Below are positions 1 to 5,873 of a stretch of 8,061 bases of DNA, piece after piece. The stretch covers positions 1 through 8,061 of the forward strand of contig DKME01000055.1 of the NCBI GenBank assembly GCA_002469525.1, read 5' to 3'. The notes under the pieces were generated by a model. The model was not told the DNA's origin. It saw only the letters and a list, made by a program, of their open reading frames with translations, and did no database searches. How positions within the stretch are numbered: position 1 is the stretch's first letter; every line of letters begins with the position of its first letter. Position numbers and translations under genes: made by a program. This stretch comes from Actinobacteria bacterium UBA7422 (GTDB taxonomy: Bacteria; Actinomycetota; Actinomycetes; S36-B12).

Positions 1-248
1 TGGGCCAAAATCCAGCCAGACGGATCTTCGTTGCGGCGCCATGCTCGAATCGCACCAATACCAATGGCTATCTCTCTAGCCCCCGCAAGCCGGGTCAGCC
101 AACGCGAGTCATGTGCTGTGTCAGAGTCGATACCCAGCCCTTTGGCCAAACCATTGGGATTCACCATCAAGCCGGCACCAATAACGATTCGGCCTGCGCC
201 CAGGATTGGAAAAAGACGAGGGGGAACTTCACCCGGAAATCTGGTCAT
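1..248 (-). CDS. Small membrane protein, DUF4267-like, C-terminus beyond the left edge (partial)
   Basis: An open frame of 82 codons begins with ATG at 248 on the minus strand and runs without a stop off the left edge. The protein has two hydrophobic segments. The first is at about residues 12-31 (ILGAGRIVIGAGLMVNP). The second is at about 51-69 and contains LTRLAGAREIAIGIGAIRAW. A third hydrophobic stretch starts at GWILA where the window ends. The order, an R-x-x-x-G-x-G-L helix, then a helix with G-A-R-E and G-I-G, then a third helix beginning with Trp, resembles DUF4267 small integral membrane proteins of Actinobacteria, whose function is unknown. The family name is recognition by eye only. 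The gene is divergent from the reductase, with 38 bp between the starts. The start is supported by a TAACCT hexamer 5 nt upstream and the absence of a Shine-Dalgarno sequence. The opposite-strand frame here is a shadow. Confidence 0.75.
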   Translation of the reverse strand, partial: MTRFPGEVPPRLFPILGAGRIVIGAGLMVNPNGLAKGLGIDSDTAHDSRWLTRLAGAREIAIGIGAIRAWRRNEDPSGWILA

Positions 249-286
249 GGTTGAGGTTAGTACGCGGGTACGCTTTACTTGCGCCC
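249..286. promoter_or_regulatory. Divergent promoter region between the DUF4267-like gene and the reductase
   Basis: This 38-bp gap must serve two divergent genes. On the minus strand TAACCT (259-254) lies 5 nt before the ATG at 248 and fits the actinobacterial -10 form TAnnnT. On the plus strand TTGAGG (251-256), a 17-nt spacer and TTTACT (274-279) end 7 nt before the ATG at 287. An alternative plus -10 is TACGCT (269-274), which would leave a very short leader. The plus -35 overlaps the minus -10, so the two promoters may exclude each other. No Shine-Dalgarno sequence is visible on either side. These are motif matches only. Confidence 0.4.
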
Positions 287-1306
287 ATGACCTCATTTCG
301 CGCCGTGCGCCTTGCCCAACGTCCCACCGGACTTCCCAGCACTGATACGTGGGCCATCCAGGCAGAGGAACTCCCCACACTTTCAGCCGGCGAGTTCGCC
401 GTCAAGATTGAATACATTTCCCTTGACCCGGCAATGCGCGGCTGGCTCGACGACCGCCCCTCCTACCTCCCCCCGGTTGAGATTGGCGCGATCATGCGCG
501 CGGGATCTGTGGGAACCGTCACAGATTCACTCAATCCACGTTTTCCCGTTGGGGCTCAAGTAGTCGGAACATTTGGTGCAACCGAGATCGCAATTTCCGA
601 TGGCACCGGTGTAAATGTCATTAGTTCAGATCTGGCACCGCTGCCGACCTTTCTCGGAGCACTAGGCATGACCGGCATGACCGCCTACTTCGGACTCTTC
701 GAATTAGGCAAGCCGCGCGCTGGCGACGTAGTCGTTGTCTCTGCAGCCGCTGGAGCTGTTGGAAGCATTGTCGGACAGATTGCAAAGATCAATGGTTGCA
801 CCGTGATCGGCATAGCTGGCGGCAAGGATAAATGTGACTATGTCACGGATTCCCTCGGGTTTGACTACTGCATTGACTACAAAGAAGAAACCGGAATGCG
901 TAAGCAACTTGCGGCAGCCCTCAAAGCAGTCGGAGGCAAAGGCGTTGACGTTTACTTTGACAACGTCGGCGGCGAGATCCTCAACGCCAACCTCGCATTC
1001 CTGTCATTTGGCGCCCGCGTTGTAATTTGTGGCGCTATCTCCCAGTACAACGCGACGGAGATCACTCCCGGGCCAAGCAACTACATGAACCTTCTGGTCA
1101 AGCGTGCAACCATGACCGGCTTCCTTGTCTTTGACTACGCATCACAATTCAGTGTCGCCCAGCGCCGCATGGGAACCTGGATTGCCCAAGGAAAAATCAC
1201 CGCCCCCGAGACAATCGTGGAAGGAAGCATCGAAGACTTTCCGGCCACTTTGAACCGCCTCTTCGCTGGAGAGAACTTGGGTAAGTTGGTTCTTAGAATT
1301 TCATAG
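287..1306 (+). CDS. NADPH-dependent medium-chain reductase, CurA / leukotriene B4 dehydrogenase type
   Basis: The protein of 339 residues belongs to the zinc-independent medium-chain dehydrogenase/reductase superfamily. The subfamily includes curcumin reductase CurA and prostaglandin/leukotriene B4 reductases, which reduce the double bond of alpha,beta-unsaturated ketones or aldehydes with NADPH. The N-terminal catalytic GroES-like domain carries SLDPAMRGW (45-53). GMTGMTAYFGL (127-137) follows, then the glycine-rich Rossmann loop AAAGAVGS (153-160), GIAGGKDK (175-182, probable NADP-phosphate contact), FDNVGGEIL (224-232) and GAISQYN (249-255). The C-terminus ends in GENLGKLVLRIS, as is usual for the family. 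No structural zinc cysteine cluster is visible. The first in-frame ATG at 206 would add 27 unrelated residues overlapping the divergent gene, so the ATG at 287 is preferred; it starts a typical MTSFRAVRLAQRP N-terminus. Substrate cannot be read from sequence. A detoxifying role for reactive enones is possible. Confidence 0.9.
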   Translation: MTSFRAVRLAQRPTGLPSTDTWAIQAEELPTLSAGEFAVKIEYISLDPAMRGWLDDRPSYLPPVEIGAIMRAGSVGTVTDSLNPRFPVGAQVVGTFGATEIAISDGTGVNVISSDLAPLPTFLGALGMTGMTAYFGLFELGKPRAGDVVVVSAAAGAVGSIVGQIAKINGCTVIGIAGGKDKCDYVTDSLGFDYCIDYKEETGMRKQLAAALKAVGGKGVDVYFDNVGGEILNANLAFLSFGARVVICGAISQYNATEITPGPSNYMNLLVKRATMTGFLVFDYASQFSVAQRRMGTWIAQGKITAPETIVEGSIEDFPATLNRLFAGENLGKLVLRIS

Positions 1307-1320
1307 TTTCTTTTCCTTGC

Positions 1321-1348
1321 GGGAACCCGTGAGGGTGGAACTTCCCTC
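1321..1348 (+). other. Inverted-repeat element in the reductase-argG gap
   Basis: The 67-bp gap contains overlapping short inverted repeats. GAGGG (1331-1335) can pair with CCCTC (1344-1348) around an 8-nt loop. Alternatively GGGAA (1321-1325) pairs with TTCCC (1342-1346) and encloses CCC/GGG (1326-1328/1333-1335). No T-run follows, so it is a poor intrinsic terminator. It lies just upstream of the putative argG -10 and could be an operator or a weak attenuating hairpin. It does not match an ARG box that I can recognise. Confidence 0.25.
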
Positions 1349-1360
1349 GACGCCGTTGGC

Positions 1361-1366
1361 TAAGGT
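1361..1366 (+). promoter_or_regulatory. Putative -10 hexamer of argG (TAAGGT), leaderless spacing
   Basis: TAAGGT fits TAnnnT and ends 7 nt before the ATG at 1374, so the transcript would begin at or next to the start codon. The region 17-18 nt upstream (GAACTT or GGAACT) is not a good -35. The same AAGG could instead be read as a weak ribosome binding site 8 nt from the ATG, so the assignment is ambiguous. Confidence 0.4.
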
Positions 1367-1373
1367 TGGGCAT

Positions 1374-2795
1374 ATGTCAAAAGTTCTCGCATCTTTGCCC
1401 GTTGGCGAACGGGTTGGAATAGCTTTCTCCGGTGGTTTGGACACTTCAGTTGCCGTGGCCTGGATGCGCGAGCATGGAGCGATCCCCTACACCTATACCG
1501 CTGACCTGGGCCAAGCCGACGAACCCGATATTGACTCGGTTCCCGGCAGAGCGGGCCAGTACGGGGCCGAACAAGCTCGCCTGGTCGATTGTAAATCGGC
1601 ATTGGTCGAGGAAGGCCTAGCCGCGATTGCATGTGGTGCCTTTCATATTCGTTCCGGTGGTCGCACCTACTTCAACACAACTCCTCTAGGCCGCGCAGTC
1701 ACAGGGACATTACTCGTTCGGGCCATGCTCGAAGACGGAGTGAGCATTTGGGGTGACGGCTCGACCTATAAGGGCAACGACATTGAGCGGTTCTACCGCT
1801 ACGGACTACTCGCAAACCCCGAATTGCGAATCTACAAGCCGTGGCTTGACGCGCAGTTTGTCACCGAGTTGGGCGGACGCCACGAGATGAGCGAGTGGCT
1901 CAAAGAACGTGATCTCCCCTACCGTGACAGTACCGAGAAGGCGTACTCAACGGATGCGAATATTTGGGGGGCCACTCACGAAGCCAAGAGCCTAGAACTC
2001 TTAAGCGAATCGATGGAGATCGTTGACCCGATCATGGGTGTGAAGTTCTGGGATCCATCCGTTGAAATCAAGACCGAGGACATCACTGTTGAGTTCATCC
2101 AGGGTCGACCTGTCGCGATCAACGGGCGAACATGTGAATCAGCGGTGGACCTAGTCCTTGAAGCCAATGCAATTGGCGGTCGGCACGGTCTTGGCATGGC
2201 CGACCAGATCGAAAATCGAATCATTGAAGCGAAATCTCGTGGGATCTACGAGGCCCCAGGAATGGCGCTTCTATTTATTGCCTATGAACGACTGCTGAGT
2301 GCCATTCACAACGAAGACACGATCGCGAACTATCACGCTGAGGGTCGGCGTTTGGGTCGTCTTCTCTATGAAGGGCGCTGGCTCGACCCACAAGCTCTGA
2401 TGCTGCGGGAGTCACTCATGCGTTGGGTTGCCTCTGCTGTCACCGGAAGCGTCACGCTTCGCCTGCGCCGAGGTGACGACTATTCAATAATCAGCACGGA
2501 CGGTCCTGCATTCAGTTACCACCCGGAGAAACTTTCCATGGAGCGCACCGAAAATGCAGCCTTCGGTCCCACGGATCGAATCGGTCAACTCACCATGCGC
2601 AACCTTGATATTGCCGACACCAGAAGCAAACTCGAGTTGTATGCGGGGCAGGGTCAACTCCTTGACGGTCACGTGAACCTGGTGGGCACTTTAAAGCCAG
2701 GAGGGGCAAAAGCAATTGTCGGAAAAGCAACAACTTCGCAATCACCCGACGAAGCGCTATTAGAACGTGCATCCTTCGACCTTGGCGCTGACTAA
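1374..2795 (+). CDS. argG: Argininosuccinate synthase, long E. coli-type
   Basis: ArgG condenses citrulline and aspartate using ATP to give argininosuccinate, the penultimate step of arginine synthesis, in the cytoplasm. The product has 473 residues. The ATP pyrophosphatase loop AFSGGLDTS is at 17-25. It is followed by ADLGQADE (43-50), YFNTTPLGRAVTGT (99-112), WGDGSTYKGNDIERF (126-140), KPWLD (155-159), GGRHEMSEW (167-175), IMGVKFWD (220-227), GGRHGLGMADQIENR (268-282) and GQLTMRNLDI (404-413). This order matches E. coli ArgG closely rather than the roughly 400-residue form common in Gram-positive arginine operons. The tail after about residue 425 does not look like E. coli ArgG and makes the protein some 25 residues longer than E. 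coli's approximately 447. The ATG at 1374 gives MSKVLASLPVGERVGIAFSG, like known starts; the in-frame ATG at 1317 adds residues with no match. No argH or other arg gene is adjacent. Confidence 0.96.
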   Translation: MSKVLASLPVGERVGIAFSGGLDTSVAVAWMREHGAIPYTYTADLGQADEPDIDSVPGRAGQYGAEQARLVDCKSALVEEGLAAIACGAFHIRSGGRTYFNTTPLGRAVTGTLLVRAMLEDGVSIWGDGSTYKGNDIERFYRYGLLANPELRIYKPWLDAQFVTELGGRHEMSEWLKERDLPYRDSTEKAYSTDANIWGATHEAKSLELLSESMEIVDPIMGVKFWDPSVEIKTEDITVEFIQGRPVAINGRTCESAVDLVLEANAIGGRHGLGMADQIENRIIEAKSRGIYEAPGMALLFIAYERLLSAIHNEDTIANYHAEGRRLGRLLYEGRWLDPQALMLRESLMRWVASAVTGSVTLRLRRGDDYSIISTDGPAFSYHPEKLSMERTENAAFGPTDRIGQLTMRNLDIADTRSKLELYAGQGQLLDGHVNLVGTLKPGGAKAIVGKATTSQSPDEALLERASFDLGAD

Positions 2796-2823
2796 TACCT
2801 GAACTAAGAGCCTCACAAAAACC

Positions 2824-2853
2824 TTGCAGTACCAACGCTTGACTGGCTACACT
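2824..2853 (+). promoter_or_regulatory. Putative alkB promoter, leaderless spacing
   Basis: TTGCAG (2824-2829), an 18-nt spacer and TACACT (2848-2853) form the best two-box promoter in the window. The -10 ends 7 nt before the ATG at 2861, so transcription would start at about the start codon. There is no Shine-Dalgarno sequence before the ATG. A second -35-like TTGACT (2839-2844) is too close to the -10 to pair with it. A short palindrome, GTATAC (2855-2860), abuts the start codon. No terminator for argG is evident in the 65-bp gap. Confidence 0.5.
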
Positions 2854-2860
2854 TGTATAC

Positions 2861-4267
2861 ATGGGATTTGGAACTATCTCACAGGATACGACACTTCAGT
2901 GGCGGGATCGAAAGCGTTATTTGTGGTTGGTCGCAATCACGATGCCAACACTGCTTTTCCTGGCAATCGGCATGTACTCCCTAACCGGGTGGGCCGCGTG
3001 GTTCTGGATCGGACCGATTTTCATTCTCGGGATTGTTCCAATCATTGACCTGGTCACGGGCCGAGATATTTCTAACCCTCCCGCAGAAATAATCGCAGAG
3101 CTCGAAGCCGACCGCTACTACCGAATCTTGACCTATGCGTACCTCCCCCTTCAATACGCCGGCTTTGCTGCTGGCTTTTACGTGATCGCCAACTGGGATC
3201 TCTCCACGCTCACGAAAATTGGTTTCGCAATCTCCATTGGCATGATTGGTGGGATCGGGATCAATACCGCCCACGAGCTTGGTCATAAAAAAGAAAACTA
3301 CGAACGTTGGCTGTCCAAGATCGCCCTGGCCCAGAGTTTTTACGGCCATTTTTTTATTGAACACAATCGCGGACACCATGTTCGAGTTGCCACACCGGAA
3401 GATCCTGCCAGTAGTCGCTTGGGTGAAAACTTCTACCGTTACTGGCCCCGCACGGTATTCGGCTCATTAAAGAGTTCGTGGAATCTGGAGAAAAACCGAA
3501 TCGGTCGTCGCAAAAAACACCCATTCCGGATCGGCAATGACAACATCAACGCCTGGCTTATGTCTGTTGCCCTGTGGGCTTTCATGCTTGTCTGGCTTGG
3601 AATGGGGATCCTTCCCTACCTGGTCATTCAAATGCTGATTGCCATTACCTTGCTGGAAGCTGTTAATTACCTCGAGCATTACGGAATGCTTCGGCAAAAA
3701 GTGAAGTCCGGGGACCGTGAACGCTATGAGCGTGTTGACCCCAGCCACAGTTGGAACTCAGACAATATTGCCACCAACGTATTGCTTTACCACCTTCAAC
3801 GTCATAGTGACCATCACGCGCAACCCACCCGGCGTTACCAAGCATTGCTTTCCTATAAAGAGAGTCCAGTCCTACCGACCGGCTATGCCGGCATGATTCT
3901 CTTGGCTTTGATTCCGCCGGCCTGGAATCGAGTAATGGATCCGCGGGTTCATAATCACTTTGATGGGGACCTTTCACGGGCAAATATTGCACCAGGGAAA
4001 AGGGAAAAACTGCTCACAAAGTACCCGGTTAAATCGGGAGCTAATCTTCCTACCGACAGAGAAAACCCATCTCGCGCAGGCGAGCACTTAATTTCGGCTC
4101 AATGCCCCGGTTGCGCGTACACCTACCGTGTCGAGCAAGGCGACCCTCGTGAAGGGTTTGCCGCTGGAATGCCCTTCTTTTCGATCCCAGGAGCATGGAA
4201 CTGCCCGGACTGTGGCGTATGCAACAAGAACGATTTCACCCAATTACAAGAACAGCAGGCTCGCTAG
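2861..4267 (+). CDS. alkB: Alkane 1-monooxygenase (AlkB) with fused C-terminal rubredoxin
   Basis: This membrane-bound non-haem di-iron enzyme hydroxylates the terminal carbon of alkanes using O2 and electrons delivered by rubredoxin. All histidine boxes are present in the 468-residue product: HELGHK (138-143), EHNRGHH (167-173), NYLEHYG (269-275) and LQRHSDHHAQPTRRYQ (312-327). Hydrophobic helices lie at about 20-40, 44-64, 90-110, 117-136, 232-268 and 338-353. After the conserved DPRVHNHFDGD and a linker rich in charged residues, a rubredoxin domain occupies about 413-460. It has the iron ligands CPGC (415-418) and CPDCG (448-452), with GDPREGFAAG between them. An additional Cys454 follows the second pair. 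Fused AlkB-rubredoxin proteins are known in Actinobacteria such as Dietzia. No rubredoxin reductase or TetR-type regulator is adjacent. Substrate chain length cannot be read, and other hydrophobic substrates are possible. The stop codon overlaps that of the convergent gene. Confidence 0.95.
   Translation: MGFGTISQDTTLQWRDRKRYLWLVAITMPTLLFLAIGMYSLTGWAAWFWIGPIFILGIVPIIDLVTGRDISNPPAEIIAELEADRYYRILTYAYLPLQYAGFAAGFYVIANWDLSTLTKIGFAISIGMIGGIGINTAHELGHKKENYERWLSKIALAQSFYGHFFIEHNRGHHVRVATPEDPASSRLGENFYRYWPRTVFGSLKSSWNLEKNRIGRRKKHPFRIGNDNINAWLMSVALWAFMLVWLGMGILPYLVIQMLIAITLLEAVNYLEHYGMLRQKVKSGDRERYERVDPSHSWNSDNIATNVLLYHLQRHSDHHAQPTRRYQALLSYKESPVLPTGYAGMILLALIPPAWNRVMDPRVHNHFDGDLSRANIAPGKREKLLTKYPVKSGANLPTDRENPSRAGEHLISAQCPGCAYTYRVEQGDPREGFAAGMPFFSIPGAWNCPDCGVCNKNDFTQLQEQQAR
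4264..4267. other. CTAG palindrome serving as stop codon on both strands
   Basis: The alkB stop TAG (4265-4267) and the stop TAG of the convergent membrane-protein gene (4266-4264 on the minus strand) share the palindrome CTAG, a 4-bp overlap. No hairpin with a T-run is visible nearby, so each transcript should run into the other gene unless it ends by another mechanism. Confidence 0.85.
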
Positions 4268-5310
4268 GCGCTTACGTGACGCCCTTGCTTGCGGTCCCAA
4301 CCGTATTTCGCAACGGCGAGTGCGCCCACAAGGAGCTGTGGCAAGAACCAACCTAGGCGCCACAATAGATCTGCCGCAACGGCCGTCGAAGCGTCAACGC
4401 CGAATGCAATTAACAGTGCAATGAGTGCGGCGTCAACTGTGCCCAGTCCGCCAGGGGTGATCGGAAAGGCAGTCAGAACTAACGCCACGGAAAATGCAGC
4501 GAATAGTTCAACGAGGGAAAGCTCAGCGTGAGTGACACCGAGCCCTTCCAGAGCCGCCCACAAAACGAGCATGGGCGCCATCTGAGCGGAAACATTTGTA
4601 ATTGTTAGTGCTTTCCAGCGGGTCTTGATCAAGTCCGAGGCTTGGTCGTGGAATTGCACAAGAATTGCCGTGAGGTCAGGGGCCTGTTTCTTAAATTTAT
4701 TGAGGACTGCGTTAAGCGGCTTTTGCGCCCAGTCGCCGATTCGACGGGCAGCGTTTTCACTGCGAAGAACCGCAACTATCACAATCACGGAGATGATTAC
4801 CGCGATAAGACCGATCATGGCTGTGGTCACAAAACCACCGGTTGATCGACCTTCCAGTACAAGCAGCGTAACAGCGATTGAGGGTGCGCCAAGTGTGAAC
4901 AGGTATGTGAAAATCGCATCTGCTGATACGGCGGCCGCCGCACGGGCTTGAGGCACGCCGTACTTTGCCAACACCGCGTATTGAGTTGCCACAGCCACTG
5001 CCCCGCCACCGGGGATGATATTGCTCAAGGTAAAGCCAGCCTGCCGGCTTAAGGACGCATGCAGGTAGCTCAGTGAACGAATTGCAGCGATCGCAGTGAG
5101 CGGGTAGATCGCAATATTTATTAACGATGCAACCCCGATCATTACCTTCCAGAATGTGTCAATGGACCCAAGTTCGGTGAAAGCTTTGCTGTATTCCCCG
5201 GCATTTTGACCAATAAACCAAATCAGCAGCACCATCACGATCAGCCCTACTACTGCACTGATGATCATGCCCTTGCGGCTTTTCTTGACCGGCACCCCTG
5301 AATCACTCAC
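4264..5310 (-). CDS. Polytopic membrane protein, UPF0104 / LPG-synthase transmembrane family
   Basis: The 348-residue protein is largely hydrophobic. Likely membrane segments are at about 14-34, 52-78, 92-115, 126-152, 160-183, 236-258, 266-284, 290-305 and 310-335. A hydrophilic loop spans about 184-232. Signatures of the family related to the membrane half of lysylphosphatidylglycerol synthase (MprF) are visible: NIIPGGGAV (97-105) in the first half, then FPITPGGLGTVD (282-293) and DLLWRLGWFLPQ (314-325) near the end. There is no cytosolic aminoacyl-phosphatidylglycerol synthase domain, so it is not a complete MprF. Family members are flippase-like or assist glycolipid and polyprenyl-linked sugar metabolism, but the substrate here is unknown. 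The start is a GTG at 5310 giving MSDSGVPVKKSRKGM with a basic N-terminus; TAGTCT lies 6 nt upstream. An ATG at residue 15 is a less likely alternative because it would drop the basic segment. The gene is convergent with alkB and divergent from the peroxidase. Confidence 0.85.
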   Translation of the reverse strand: MSDSGVPVKKSRKGMIISAVVGLIVMVLLIWFIGQNAGEYSKAFTELGSIDTFWKVMIGVASLINIAIYPLTAIAAIRSLSYLHASLSRQAGFTLSNIIPGGGAVAVATQYAVLAKYGVPQARAAAAVSADAIFTYLFTLGAPSIAVTLLVLEGRSTGGFVTTAMIGLIAVIISVIVIVAVLRSENAARRIGDWAQKPLNAVLNKFKKQAPDLTAILVQFHDQASDLIKTRWKALTITNVSAQMAPMLVLWAALEGLGVTHAELSLVELFAAFSVALVLTAFPITPGGLGTVDAALIALLIAFGVDASTAVAADLLWRLGWFLPQLLVGALAVAKYGWDRKQGRHVSA

Positions 5311-5316
5311 GTGGGG

Positions 5317-5322
5317 AGACTA
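5317..5322 (-). promoter_or_regulatory. Putative -10 hexamer (TAGTCT) of the membrane-protein gene
   Basis: TAGTCT on the minus strand fits TAnnnT and ends 6 nt before the GTG at 5310, again leaderless spacing. Its support for the GTG start is the main value of this site. No good -35 is seen about 17 nt upstream, and there is no Shine-Dalgarno sequence. Confidence 0.4.
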
Positions 5323-5328
5323 ACCGCT

Positions 5329-5362
5329 GTAGTGCGCTTGCATCCACGAAGTGGGACACTAC
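5329..5362. promoter_or_regulatory. Nested inverted repeats between divergent promoters, possible operator
   Basis: GTAGTG (5329-5334) is repeated in inverted form as CACTAC (5357-5362) with 22 bp between the arms. Inside lies a shorter palindrome, CCAC-GAA-GTGG (5344-5354). Both sit in the 56-bp gap that holds the promoters of the membrane-protein gene and the peroxidase. The arms are short and may be chance. The right arm overlaps the putative peroxidase -10. Confidence 0.25.
5355..5360 (+). promoter_or_regulatory. Possible -10 hexamer (GACACT) of the peroxidase gene
   Basis: GACACT ends 6 nt before the ATG at 5367 and resembles the TACACT box in front of alkB, differing only in the first base. 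It does not fit TAnnnT strictly. TTGCAT (5338-5343) is -35-like, but its 11-nt spacer is too short. The call rests mainly on position. Confidence 0.25.
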
Positions 5363-5366
5363 GGGC

Positions 5367-5864
5367 ATGAGCGATACACAATCACTGTACGACCTGAGTT
5401 TCACCGACAACAAAGGCAATGAAGTGGGCCTTGACTCCTATCGTGGCAAGCCGATCTTGATAGTTAACACCGCAAGTAAATGTGGCTTTACGCCGCAGTA
5501 CGACGGGCTACAAAAACTGTATGAAGAACTCGGCCCCCAAGGCCTAGTCGTACTTGGGTTCCCGTGCGATCAGTTCGCACACCAGGAACCGGGCGATGAT
5601 TCTCAAATCGAAGAATTCTGCTCACTCAATTACGGGGTGAATTTCCCGTTGTCCACGAAGGTTGATGTCAATGGTGCACAGTCTGATCCCGTCATTGAAT
5701 TTGTGAAAGACAATTCAAGCGGCATGCTCGGATCTCGGATCAAGTGGAATTTCACTAAATTCTTGGTCAGCCCCGACGGCACAACCGTTCAGCGCTTCGA
5801 CCCAACAACAAAACCTGCCGACCTTAAACCAGAGATTGAAAAACTACTTACCGAAAAGGACTAG
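5367..5864 (+). CDS. Glutathione peroxidase family thiol peroxidase, Cys type
   Basis: The 165-residue protein has the usual length of bacterial glutathione peroxidase homologues and no export signal, so it should be cytoplasmic. It reduces hydrogen peroxide or organic hydroperoxides. The peroxidatic cysteine is Cys39 in NTASKCGFTPQY (34-45). The other tetrad residues are Gln73 in FPCDQFAHQEPG (65-76), and Trp127 and Asn128 in KWNFTKFLV (126-134). Cys85 in EEFCSLNYGVNFP (82-94) sits where thioredoxin-dependent members keep the resolving cysteine. The true reductant is therefore probably thioredoxin or a similar thiol, not glutathione; this is an inference, and actinobacteria generally lack glutathione. 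The family motif FPCNQFG reads FPCDQFA here, a mild variation. The ATG at 5367 gives MSDTQSLYDLSF, a standard N-terminus. The CDGSH gene follows 9 bp after the stop. Confidence 0.93.
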   Translation: MSDTQSLYDLSFTDNKGNEVGLDSYRGKPILIVNTASKCGFTPQYDGLQKLYEELGPQGLVVLGFPCDQFAHQEPGDDSQIEEFCSLNYGVNFPLSTKVDVNGAQSDPVIEFVKDNSSGMLGSRIKWNFTKFLVSPDGTTVQRFDPTTKPADLKPEIEKLLTEKD

Positions 5865-5867
5865 AAT
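5862..5867 (+). promoter_or_regulatory. Putative -10 hexamer (TAGAAT) of the CDGSH gene, overlapping the peroxidase stop codon
   Basis: TAGAAT ends 6 nt before the ATG at 5874. Its first three bases are the peroxidase stop codon. TTGAAA (5836-5841) is a reasonable -35, but the spacer is 20 nt, which is long. An AAAAGGA (5854-5860) ends 13 nt from the ATG, farther than a usual ribosome binding site. The CDGSH gene could thus be read both from the peroxidase transcript and from its own leaderless promoter. Confidence 0.4.
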
Positions 5868-5873
5868 CCACTC

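Noticed and set aside
206..286. Upstream ATG at 206 as the start of the reductase
   Set aside because: It would add 27 residues unlike the family, overlap the divergent gene and cover both putative promoters. The ATG at 287 gives the standard N-terminus.
31..345. A 104-residue plus-strand frame at the left end
   Set aside because: It is rich in Pro, Ser and Arg without any recognisable domain and lies opposite the better supported minus-strand membrane protein and across the reductase start.
1317..1373. Upstream ATG at 1317 as the argG start
   Set aside because: The extra residues MREPVRVELPSTPLAKVGH have no counterpart in E. coli ArgG, and the frame would run through the putative -10.
2839..2844. 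TTGACT as the -35 of alkB
   Set aside because: It is only 3 nt from TACACT and 11 nt from the TATACA overlapping the start codon. TTGCAG with an 18-nt spacer fits better.
3287..3355. Homopolymer runs in alkB (six A at 3287-3292, seven T at 3349-3355) as possible frameshift or slippage sites
   Set aside because: The reading frame stays intact on both sides and the runs encode ordinary conserved residues next to the first two histidine boxes. Nothing indicates programmed slippage.
2981..3992. Several minus-strand frames of 90-130 codons inside alkB
   Set aside because: They are antisense to a strongly conserved protein, show no domain, and have no promoter or ribosome binding site. They are codon-bias shadows.
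4289..4951. Plus-strand frames opposite the flippase-like membrane protein
   Set aside because: Their composition is that expected from the complement of hydrophobic codons, with no recognisable motif.
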